Source: Rhizophagus irregularis (lineage: Eukaryota > Glomeromycota > Glomeromycetes > Glomerales > Glomeraceae). Taken from it: DNA of 64,000 nucleotides. The notes below the pieces were generated by a model. It was not told the DNA's origin, made no database searches, and saw only the letters and a program-made list of their open reading frames with translations. Shown here piece by piece: positions 47,931 through 59,254 of this stretch; the first letter of the stretch is position 1, and each line of letters begins with the position of its first letter. Both the position numbers and the translations under genes were made by a program. The DNA lies in the NCBI RefSeq assembly GCF_026210795.1, contig NC_089441.1, positions 4,340,001-4,404,000 of the forward strand, in the 5' to 3' direction.

Positions 47931-49132
47931 TTAAAGCTCCGAATGGGTCAGTTTGGTCCGGATTATAGACAGTTCGGATTAGAGCCGAAATCCGTAAGAA
48001 CCGAACCGAAAAACTGGCGGTTCAGTTTAGTTTAATCCGATTTTTATAAAAATGCGAAAAATCGAATAGCCGGCCATCTAGTGATCGTATAAAGTCGAAC
48101 CATATATCATTGGATTCGTCTCGACGAGACGCGTCGAATGGTGGTAAGATCATGTCTCTAGCATCGATAGATCACACGTTAACTCATGCTAAATGATTTA
48201 TCAATAATTGGAATTAGCAAGCTATCTATTGGTGCTAGAGACATGATCTTAGCACCATTCGACGCGTCTCAGTGAGACGAATCCAATGAATATATATTTG
48301 TCCGTATACGACCACTAAATGGCGAATAATATCAAGTTTCGCATTTTTTTAAAATTTTCGAGCGTTAAAAATTAAAAATTCCGATACATGAATTTATTCG
48401 TCGTCCAATGGTCGTACAAATATGAATTAGCACTCATTGGATTCGTCTCGATGAGACGAGTCGAATGGTGGTGAGATCATGTCTCTAGCATTAATAGATC
48501 GTAAGTTAATTCACGCTAAATAATTTATAAAAAATTGGCATTAGCAAGCTATCTATCGATGCTAGAGACGTGATCTTACCACCATTAGACTCGTCTCATC
48601 AAGACGAATCCAATGAGTCCTAATTCATATTTGTACGACCATTGGATGACGAATAAATTCATGTATCGGAATTTTTAATTTTTAACGCTCAAAAATTTTA
48701 AAAAAATGCGAAACTTGATATTATTCGCCATCTAGTGGTCGTACACGGACGAATTTATATTCATTGGATTCGTCTCACTGAGACGCGTCGAATGGTGCTA
48801 AGATCGTGTCTCTAGCACCGATAGATAGCTTGCTAATTCCAATTATTGATAAATCATTTAGCGTGGGTTAACGTGTGTTCTATCGATGCTAGAGACATGA
48901 TCTTACCGCCATTCGACGCGTCTCGTCGAGAGGAATCCAATGATATATGGCTCGACTTTGTACGATCACTAGATGGCCGGCTATTCGATTTTTCGCATTT
49001 TTATAAAAAATCAGATTAAACCGAACCGAACCGCCAGTTTTTTGGTTCTAATACCCGAACCGAACTGAACCGAATTTTGAGCCGGTTTTGGATCGGTTCC
49101 CCGGTTTAGCCCGAACCGTTCGGAGCTTTAAT
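47931..49132. mobile_element. Palindromic element built of three nested hairpins
   Basis: Ends TTAAAGCTCCGAA and TTCGGAGCTTTAA. From ~48006 to ~49050 an insert divides the small MITE; this insert is one large inverted repeat centred near 48525, and each third of it is a hairpin of its own (centres near 48205, 48525 and 48855). The arms carry the ATTCGTCTC/GAGACG module and GGTAAGATCATGTCTCTAGC. TTAA at both ends could be target duplication of piggyBac type, but this is not sure. No coding frame. Confidence 0.75.
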
Positions 49133-49800
49133 TTTTATACTTCTACTTTATGCTATAAATAGCATGCATATATAAATCTTTCTTTATTAGCTGTATATAT
49201 ATCACTGGTCAGAATAGTCCATTTCATCCAAATTTCAAATTGACGAATGTTAGATAAAAGTTGTTCTAATTTTAACCGATCATTGCCAAAAAAATTTTTA
49301 AAATTAAAATGGACGATTTGCACAGTTTGCCTACCACTTGGCAATTACAAATCAGCAAAAATTCATTAAAAAATTGGAAATAAACTATTTGTCAACCTTT
49401 ACTAGACATTCGTCCAAATTTCAAATTGCTGAATGTTGGACGAAATTAAGTCTAATTTTGTCTAATTGTTAATGATTTTTATGTATTTAGCTTATATTTA
49501 ATTTTGTAATAACAATCAATTGATTATATTTTATTATTTCGCTTTATTAAAATTACATATTAAAAATTATCATATTAAATATCTAATATCTACAGTATCT
49601 GTCTATTTACACCTACCATCCACCATTCACTATCTACCATTTACCATTTACCATTTACCATTCACCATCCATTGTGTCAACTATTGTCAACCATCATTAA
49701 CCATCATCCACATTATCTACATCTTGTCTACTACCCATCATCTACCATCCATCGTCCACCATCATTCACCATTATCCACTTATCCAAAATTATTCACGTA
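49133..49800. other. AT-rich spacer with a CCATT-type low-complexity tract
   Basis: At ~49201 a CACTGGTCAGAATAGTCC end resembles the CACTA-like end at 36327. TCCAAATTTCAAATTG followed by GAATGTT occurs twice (49237 and 49412 regions). From 49605 to 49790 the plus strand is a run of ACCATT/ACCATC-like words. The frame across it is a repeat artefact. Confidence 0.5.
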
Positions 49801-52095
49801 CATCCAAAGACCAAGCCGAAATCTACAAAATAGAAAAAAAATTAAAATAAAATTAAATAAATACTTGTTTTAAAAAAAAGTTTTGAAGTTTTAATTTCAA
49901 AATTTACCCATATATCCAAACCTAAGAACTGAAAGCCGAAATCTACAAAATTGAAGATAAAAAATTTAAAGATATTAAAAAAAATACTTTTTTAAAAGAA
50001 AGTTTCAAAGTTTTAACTTCAAAACTTATCCATATATCCAACGCCCAATAACCAAAAGCTGAAATCTACAAAATTGAAGATTAAAAAATTTAAAAATATT
50101 AAAAAAAATATTTTTTTAAAAAAAAGGTTTGAAGTTTTTACTTCGAAACTTTATATATCCAAAATCTAAGAACTGAAAGCCGAAATCTATAAAATAGAAA
50201 AAAGAAAAAATTAAAAAAAAATAATTTTTTTTAAAAAAAGTTTTGAAGTTTTTACTTCAAAACTCATCTATATATTCAATGCCCAACCGAAAGTTGAAAC
50301 CTACAAAATAGAAAAAAAAAATTAAAATAAAATTAAAAAATTACTTTTTTAAAAAAAAATTTCAAAGTTTTCACTTCAAAACTTACCTATATATCCAAAA
50401 TCCAAGAACTGAAAGCTGAAATCTACAAAATAGAAAAAAGAAAAAATTAAAAAAAACTTGTTTTAAAAAAAAGTTTCAAAATTTAACTTCGAAACTTACC
50501 CATATATCTAAAGCTTAACCGAAAGTCAAAACCTACAAAGTAGAAAAAAAAATTAAAATAAAATTAAAAAAATACTTTTTTTAAAAAAGTTTCAAAGTTT
50601 TACTTCAAAACTTACCCATATATCCAAAGCCCAATCGAAAGTCAAACCCTATAAAATAGAAAAAAAAAATTAAAATAAAATTGAAAAAAATATTTTTTTT
50701 AAAAAGTTTCAAAGTTTTTTTAACTTTGAAACTCACCCATATGTCTAAAATCCAAGAACTGAAAGCAGAAATCTACAAAATAAAAAAAAGAAAAAATTAA
50801 AAAAAAACTTGTTTTAAAAAAAAGTTTCAAAGTTTTAACTTCAAAACTTACTCATATATCCAAAGCCTAACCGAAAGTTGAAACCTACAAAATAGAAAAA
50901 AAAATTAAAGTAAAATTATTATTCTTTTTAAAGAGTTTCGATTCTTTCACTTTGAAACTCACCTATATATCCAAACACCTAAAAACTGAAAGAAATCTAC
51001 AAAAAAAATTAAAATAAAATTAAAAAAAATAATTTATTTTAAAAAAATTTTGAAGATTTTACTCTGAAACTCACCTGTATCCAATGTCCAAGAACTAAAA
51101 CAAAATAGAAGAAAAAAAATTTTTAAAAAAAATTTAAAAAAAATAATTTTTTTTAAAAAAAAGTTTTGAAGATTTTACTCTAAAACTCACCCGAGAACCG
51201 AAGGCCGAACCTACAAAATAGAAGAAAAAAAATTAAAATAATTTTTTTCAAAAAAAGTTTCAAAGTCTTACTTCGAAACTTACTTTTGAGATTCAGTATC
51301 CACGTTAGAACTGATATCCCTATATAAAATATAATAAAAAAAAACGTTTTTAGTATAAAAACGTTTTATTAAAGAAAGTTTTAAAATTTTTTTTTCAAAA
51401 CTTATCTTTGAGATTCAGTATTTATGCCGGAACTGATATCCCTATAAGTAAAAATAAAAAAATGTTTCATTAAAAACATTTTATTAAAAAAGTTTCGAAA
51501 CTTTAGTTTTGAAACTTACCTGGAATATTAGTGTTCAAGTTGGAGCTGATTTCCTATACAAAAATAAAAAAAAACAGTTTTAATATTAAAAAACATTTTT
51601 TTTTATAAAGTTTTGAATTTTTTTTCGAAACTTATCTGGAATATCGATATCCATGTCAGAGCTGATTTTCTGCAAAAAAAACAAAAAAAAATGTTTTTTT
51701 ACGTTAAAATGTTTTTTTTAAAAGAAAGTTTCAAAAGAGTTTCAAAACTTACCTAGAATATCGGTATCCATGCCAGAACCAATTTTCTTTGTAAAAAAAA
51801 ATAAAAAAGAATCGTTTTTTAGTTAAAAAAACGTTTTTTAAGAAAGTTTTAAAATTTTTTAAAACTTTACCTAGGAAAACATTTTTTAGTTATAAAACGT
51901 TTTTTTTTTAAGAAAGTTTCAAAACTTTTTGAAACTTTACCTAGGGAAACGGTATCCATGCTGGAACTAATTTCCTAAATAAAAAATATTATAAAAAAGA
52001 TGTTTTTTAGTAAAAAACATTTTTTTTTTAAGATAGTTTCAAAAATTTTTCAAAACTTTACCTGGAATATCAGTATCCACGCTGGAACTGATTAA
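49800..52095. repeat. Tandem array of ~115-bp hairpin cassettes (array 2)
   Basis: About 20 units in the same orientation as array 1. Up to ~51280 the minus-strand cassette core resembles ATTTCGGCTTTCAGTTCTTG and ends in ATATAG|GTAAGTTT; after 51280 it changes to a second type, e.g. GAAATCAGCTCCAACTTGAA, ending CCAG|GTAAGT. The second type, read in one frame, gives variants of EISSSMDTDIP in at least seven units. Each is bounded by TAG or CAG on one side and GTAAG or GTAAA on the other. Hairpin arms vary in a compensating way as in array 1. Confidence 0.7.
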
Positions 52096-53123
52096 ACAAA
52101 AAAACTATTTCAAGAAAAAAAGATTTTTTTTCAAAATAGTTTAAACTATTATTAATAGTCTAAATTCGGTAATAGATCAACTAATTACTGTGGCTAAACT
52201 TTTGCCATTATTTATATTAATTATAGTAATAGATCAACTAATTACTGTGGCTAAACTTTTGCCATTATTGATATTAATTATTAAAAAATTGTTTAAAAAT
52301 CGTCAAAAAAGTTTTTAAGTTGATTGTTTGTTGTTAATAAAAATCAATAAAAAAAATATTGGTCGATTTATGGTTTTTTTTATGTTACAACTCAACCAAA
52401 AATCGACCAAAAATCGACCAGTTGATTTATGCCGATTTTTTTCTGATTTTTGTAATTAGCCGAATGTGTGACGAATCATGTGATCGATTTGCCAAATTGT
52501 TGCCGAAAGGTCTTATTGACGAAATAAAATGATGAATTGGATAAAACAAATAATTTAATAAGCAACATAAAAGAAATTTATATATTTTTCTTATTTGTTA
52601 TATGTAAATATTATTATCAAATATAATTATTTATACTATTATATATCAAAAAAAAAATAAAATAAAATAAATACTAACCAAAAGTAAAGTTATATGGATT
52701 TATCTTTAGTACTTGATTTATCCTTAAATTTCTGGGAGAAGTATGGAGAAGTGTAACAGCACCAATCTAGAGTTTTGCCATCAATTTTATACCATTTACT
52801 ACCTATAAGATTGTTTAGATCTTCTTACATTTTCAAGTAAATTACAAGCTTGTGCTTTCTTTCTTTCATTGTAATAACTTTAAAGGCTTTAAAACTATTA
52901 ATCGCTATTAAAGTCAGATGGATTTGATTACTAATAAACAGTATAGCAGCGGTCATTGATTCTGGAATATCATAGATAGCTACTTGACCTTTCTTTTTGT
53001 TCATGAAAAGACCAGATGGCTGAAAACTACCTCACTAGAATATTCTCTAATGATACTATTTAAGTACTATTATTCCAGATATATTTACAAAGTTGATTCA
53101 TCTCCAATTTAAGTCTAATAGTA
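52096..53123 (-). other. AT-rich region with a 56-bp duplication and an unrecognised ORF remnant
   Basis: 52170-52280 holds two adjacent copies of a unit containing CAACTAATTACTGTGGCTAAA. On the minus strand, ~53035-52683 transl. reads nearly open (pieces such as KGQVAIYDIPESMTAAILFI and GKTLDWCCYTSPYF) with one internal stop. I do not recognise the family; a transposon-borne or fast-evolving protein remnant is possible. Confidence 0.35.
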
Positions 53124-53162
53124 CAGTCAACTCTCTTTATAGTCACACATTTGGGACAGTCC
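53124..53162. mobile_element. End of a second mariner/pogo-like element
   Basis: After TA at 53122-53123 comes CAGTCAACTCTCTTTATAGT and ~20 further bases, matching in inverse the right end of the 39662-44499 element up to GGACAGTCC. The LINE starts directly after it. The other end of this element would lie beyond 64000. Confidence 0.7.
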
Positions 53163-53477
53163 ATATTTGGTGATTATGAGCAAACAGTCTTATGACTTTA
53201 TCTTTTATTATTAAATTTAAACGAAAAGTACAATAAACAAATCGAACAATATTACAAATATCAAATATAGAAAATAAACATAAAAAATAAAAAGAACTAG
53301 CTTCACGATTCATACAAGTAAAGAAATCTAAACAAAATAAAATTAAGTAAAGAAAAACTAAACTATTACAGAAATGCATACCCCATCTTTACCCGAAGGC
53401 CAGTGTGAGTCAACTATCCAGCATGTCCTAAGATCCAATCCGTTACCAAAAAGAAATCCTAAGTAGAGGCTGAACTG

Positions 53478-56400
53478 TTAAGCGGCGCCAAAAATCCAAA
53501 TGCGAAATTCAAGATCCCACGGATTATAGAAGAAGACCCAAGAAACCCAGGAATCCAAGGAAGCTGTCGCCAAGGAAGGTGTCAAAGAGTCAAGAGGAAT
53601 GTTAGAGGAAGGTCGAAGAATAGAAGAAGGCCCAAGAGCTGACGATTTCATTTTTTTTGTAATGCCTTGAGCTAATTCCCAATGATGAAAGAAAATGGAT
53701 CGGCACAACCAGATTTGAACATAAAGGTCAAAATGAAAGTCGTGCAAAGGTGTATCTAAGATAGACCAAATGGTAGGTGAAGAAAAATAAATTCCAAGAA
53801 ATTCTGTCAAAGATATCGGTATAAGTCCTCTTGCGAGTCGCAGGCAGGAAATTGAAGGAAGGTCACAATCCCAACAATTAAGAGCCATAAATTCAGCAGC
53901 AAAAGAGTCCGGTAAAAAGATTAAAGATGACGCGGAAAGGAAATTATCAAGATAAGTAGTCCGAAGAGCCAATAGTAATGTTTTAAAAGTTTGTAAAGGG
54001 CTAAATTCTGGTAAAATATAAGGACAAGTCCACAAGTGGTCTAAAGTCTCAGGGAAAGGAATTACATTGAGGACAAAGCCAACTTGGATTATAAAGATGA
54101 GGCTTTCGTCTCTGAAGAGTTGTAAGCGTTGGAAGCATATCTAAAAGTAGCTTGATACGGAAACCACAAAACTCGGAACGGCCATTCTGATGAGAGACAA
54201 AATGCTTATTGTTATTGAGACAAAATTTGGTGCAAGCCCAATCACTATCAGAAGTTGAGGAATAGGAATTAAATCTTGGTAATACAGCAAGAGTTAAAAG
54301 ACTTTTAGCGTCAAAAATATCTCTAATAAATTTCCGGATATTCATATCCACAGGTAAGGAATTAAATTGTAAAATGCAAGGAGCCATCAATTCCGGTGGT
54401 GGATAAGAAGAAAGATGTAAGTCAGTATGAGCGGCTTTGGCTAATGCATCCACATGATTATTCAAAGGGTCGTCAGCGTGAGCAGGAACCTTGATCAAGG
54501 TAACATCCAGATTCTTTTGCAACATAATAGTGCGTATGGAGGACCACAAAAAGTGGTTGGATTCTTTAAGCATTCTGGGAATAAAAGGAGCATCCACATA
54601 TAAAGACCATAAAGAAAGTAATTGAGCACAATCAGTGGCGACAGTAATCTTTGAATTCTGAGAAAGGGAGTCCAATCCGTGCAATAAAGCAAAAACTTCT
54701 GAACGTAAAGCAGAAGGAAAAATGGAAGAGATGATATTATAATGGGATTCCAAAATAAATTTATCAGGATCTATAGCAGTCCATGCATAAGCCATCGAGG
54801 ATGCCGGATGACTAGGAGGAGAAAGGAAGGAATCATCAATATAAAGGGTAAACACCGAAGAAGGAAGTTGGATATCAGAAATCCTAAGCACTAGTTCATT
54901 CGTAGGAGGTAAGCGAACCGGAGCAAAAAGATGAAATAGTAAAAGAGATTTGGCATAGCCTAACGAGGCAGAAAGTGAAACCGAACGAGTATCCGCATGT
55001 ATATAAGTACGAGGTTTCGTAGGATAACGGATCAAACTTGATAACGGAACATAAGAGAAACATCCTTCAGAGGGACATCGTTTAATCAAAGTCTTAGAGG
55101 TAAAGAATCGCGGAATAGCAGAGGCACAACCTTGGCATGCAGTAAATTCAGAAAGTAAATCATCAACCGATGACGCAATCCAATGTGAAATAAGAGCTTC
55201 ATTACGTGGAGCAGGATAGGTAGTAATCACACAGCCAATGAGGAAAGAGTTAGTATTGCGATTAAAAGAAATAGCTCATTGAGGGTTAAACCAATAATTT
55301 TGACTAATATCTATAAAAGAAATAGAAGCTACAGTATGAGAACTAGGAATTCTAAATTGTTGTAAAATAAAAAAAGAAAGTGAATTAGGAATAACAATAA
55401 GATTGAACAAATAATTAAACCAAGCAGGCACAGATCCTTTGTTCGATACTCGTTTAAAAAAGCATAAATCTTTCCATGAGAGAAGTCGAGAGCCACACGG
55501 TGTAATCAATTGAGCAAGAAATTGAGTGCAGAAATTTTTCCGAACATTTTTCATGGAAGTAAATAAATCTTTTGGTAAAATAGACCGGAGTGGAATCGCT
55601 GGACGTAAATCTTTCCTCAGAGGTCAGAACAGTAAAGACCACGTGATATTTAAACGAGAAGAGAACAATAAAGAATTAAATAAAGAATGTGTTCGCAAAG
55701 AAAAGGTGTGGGACCATGGTTCCAGGTCAATAGTAGAAGGGCAGACATCACAGTCCAAAAAACCTTGGAGATAAGTAATCATATAATTAGCAAAGAGTTT
55801 ATATGAAGGGTGAGAAAAAATTTTCTGCCATGAAGCCACATAAGATGATAGAAATCGACCAAACGCTTGTTGAATAGAGAAAGGCAACAGTGTGAAGAGT
55901 GTGGAAAGAAGAGTGACTGAGGCCAAACCAGCCTTCTGACGAATAAGAGAAAGCATTGGAGAAACCATGCGATTAATGGTGGATTCTGCAAATAATGTGG
56001 TTTGTGGGCGAAATTCTAGCCTCGGAAGTAGGACAACGTTATAAAGATAAGCTATATGTTGTGCTAAAAGTTTTTTAGGACTGAGTAGAGCGGCCATGTC
56101 TTTGACCATGGAAACAGTTTGGTTATGAACGAAATGAGAAGAAACCGAAAGGTTAAACCAAACACCTAAAAACCGAAAAGATGTAGATAAGGCTAACGCC
56201 TTTAAAGTAAGGGTATGAATCGTATTTAAAGAAGATGGAAATAGATCAAATACAATAGTTTGAGAAAATTGTTCAGAAGAAAGAAGGATATATTTTGCTG
56301 AATTTGCTTGAGTATTATTTAAAGTGTAAAATTCAGCAGTGATGGAAAGTCGATCTTCAATTCCTTGTTTAGATGAAGCAATCAAAGTAGAGTCATCCAT

Positions 56401-58750
56401 AAATGTAATATGTGAAACAGGAAGATTATGTTGTTCATATTCAATTGGAGAATAATCCAATAATGCAGAAGATTTCAAAATAAAGGGATCACAAGCTTCT
56501 CGATTAAGTGTGGTAAGTAATGGATCCAAGTATATAACCCATAATAGTGGAGAGATGATTTCACCTTGGTCAATACCAATTCTAACTCTATATCCAGAAG
56601 TATCACCATGATGTGTAATAATTTTATTATTACGCCTTGTAAAAAAAGGTTAATGATAAATTTGATCAATAAAGACGGAATATGCAGACGAATTAAAGCC
56701 AGTCTAAGCATGTTCAAATCAATTGAGTCAAAGGCCTTAGAAATGTCCTGAGAAACAACCCATAGTTCTTGGTCATCGCTTTTATCAAAGCGTCGTTGAT
56801 GAATAATAGCATCAAGCATCTTAATAGGAATGTCGGTGGAGCCGCCTGGTAATCCGGCAAAATTACCACCTTGGAGCACTTGATTGTCGGCTAGGATTTT
56901 TGATAGTCGAGTTGTAATGACCTTAACCACACATTTTCGTACTGTTTCCAATAGAGTGATAGGTCGCGTATTCTTCAATTGGGCGTCAAATTCATGAGGC
57001 TTTGGAATGGGATAAACAAGCGCTTCACGCCAATCGGCAGGAATATCTCCATGAATGAGACAAGCATTGGCTAATACAAGGGACAAATTGAAAGTTTCTC
57101 CAGTTAAATGTTTGAGCATCTCATAAGAGATCTTGGAAGGACCAGAGGCTTTATTATTAGGCATAGAATTGAGAGTGCTTTTCCATTCATCGGCCAGAAT
57201 AGGAGACATAACCGAGTTATATAAGGACGAATCAATATCTGGAAGAGGAGTATAAGCTCGTTGCCATCGTGGAGGAAATGAATCCGTAGAAGAATACTGG
57301 ACCAAAGGAGGAGTGACAACCGATTGGAAGTGTTTAATAGCAGCTTGTTTGATATCTGAAGGATCAGTAAGTAATGTGGGTTTGGAGTCAATAACAACCA
57401 AAACTCTATCAAGGACGATAGAACGATGTTCCACTGATAGGGCTGAAGAAATAAAAGAGCCCGGGGATGTAGAGAAATGTTCATCTCTAAGAGCAGTATA
57501 ATATTCAATGGAATCTACACGATGCTGATGAAATTGTGTGGAAAGATAAGCTGAGACCAAAGCTTTTTGTGAACGTAAAAATTTGACAAAAGTAGGAAGC
57601 GGTGTTGTACTATAAGAAGGTATAGTATAATCTGTTAAAAGAGACTTAAGAAGGATTAATTGGGTTGGTAAAGAATTAATCATTTGTGAAATTTGAGCAG
57701 GACGACTAGGCCTAGATGTGGTCAATTTAAACAATAATCCTATCCAAGAATTTGTTGACGCAATAAGCATGGTAAGTTCGGGAGGATATTTATGGTGATG
57801 AGTATTGGATACGTGTTGGAATGGTAGAGAATCAATGGCACCAGCGAGAATAGAACGTTTAAGAGCGTGCCAAAGTTTGTCCAATGAAAGAGCTGAAAGT
57901 GAAGATACTGAAGGGTGGTGTGTGGTCAAGTATAACTCAAGACGTGAGTTTACTTCATTGGAAAATTTGTCCCAAGTGTCATCTTTCAAATTTTTGTAAA
58001 GAAAGATGGTGCGTTGTTCGCTTTTCTGCTTTAATCGAGCTTTGGATAAAATAGCGAAACATGAGCTAAAATCAAAGGCCGTTATAAGTACACGATGATC
58101 AGTAAATTGATTATCATTCAGCTTAGGACAAGTTGCAACTTGAGAGAAAAGACCGGGAGCAGGAAATCCAGGGGATGACCAGATATAATCAAGTCTTGAA
58201 GAACCATTTTGATGATAAAAGGTAGGACTAGGACCTGAAATTGAGAAAATATGGGATTGGTGATCCGTAAAATATCGAGAAGAGAGTGATCGTAAAATTT
58301 TCAAATGATGTTGAGGAAGATGTGAATGTGAAATTTCATCTGCATTAAAATCACCAAGGATAACTACGTGATAGTTATTGGAACGGGCTTTATCAAGCCA
58401 TAAATTAAGTTGAACAAGAATAGCATCACGTTCTTTATAATGAATAGAATGATAAGGAGGAATATAAACAGAGATAATAGAAATTTTTGTCTGATGAAAA
58501 AAAAGATCTAATTTTAAAAGACGACCTTTCCAGGGATCAATCTTCTGAACATGTTTGTGTAAAGAATGGCGAAGTAAAAGACCAACACCATCATATGGTC
58601 GCGAATTGAGAAGGGGGAAGGAGCCCAATAAGATTTAAAATTATATTGGGAATGTTCATTTTGATAAATAAATTTAGCACTAGAAGAAGTAAGACGAGTA
58701 TCATTTAAAGATAAACCGCCAAAAGAAGAATGAAGGAAATAATTTAACAA
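53478..58750 (-). pseudogene. LINE copy A ORF2: endonuclease, reverse transcriptase, RNase H, Zn motif (broken)
   Basis: Order on the minus strand: AP-endonuclease (GDFNADE ~58360-58340, SRLDYIWSS ~58205-58180, TDHRVL ~58105-58090); reverse transcriptase with NKASGPSKISYEML, NFAGLPGGSTD, SQDISKAFDSID (first catalytic Asp) and FMDD (~56402-56391); RNase H (YIDDSF, RSEVFALLHGL, ATDCAQL, NNHVDALAKAA); then CPQCN...H...C-type zinc motif (~54080-54010). Breaks: a frame change near 58610 in the endonuclease, one near 56640 in a homopolymer inside the RT, TGA for Trp at ~55277, a one-base gain near 54043, and a short deletion near 53520. Copy B differs at these sites, which shows they are lesions. 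The enzyme would nick DNA and prime reverse transcription at the nick. Confidence 0.88.
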
Positions 58751-59254
58751 ATGCAGTTGTCGTACGGGGAACGTAATCCATTAACATTGATTTGTCCAAA
58801 GTTAATAAGAGGGGAAGAAAAAGGAGGAGAAGGGGGATTATAAGGACTATTAAAATTAGGTATCATACTATCAGGGGGGTGAAATCCCTGTGAGACACCC
58901 GATACAAGTTGGTGTTCAATCATTAGAAGGGGAGGGTTTTAAAGGAGAGAAGGAGTCCAATTTTTCTATAATCGAACCAAGTTGGGCAGAAAGATTCTTT
59001 TGTGTAGTAGTAACATTAAAAATTTCTGATTGCAAACGGGAAGTGTTAGCGTCGGGGGTGATATTAGTAGGTCGGGAAACAGGTAAGGGGACATGTCGTT
59101 TTGATAGGATGGAGCTAGGATCCAAAGCTGAGAAGGAAGCATCAGGGAGAAACGTCCATAAGAAGAGGAAGTATGGGGAGGAAGATTGAAACCAGAATTC
59201 GTGTCACGGGTTGGAGCATCATCCCATCCATTATCATAAGAATAATTTTGATTT

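Noticed and set aside
49520-49873. A 117-codon plus-strand frame with repeated HLPFTI
   Set aside because: Produced by the ACCATT-like low-complexity tract; no start context, no domain.
37499-52095. CRISPR-like array
   Set aside because: The tandem units are 105-125 bp, eukaryotic, without constant short repeats and unique spacers; no cas genes.
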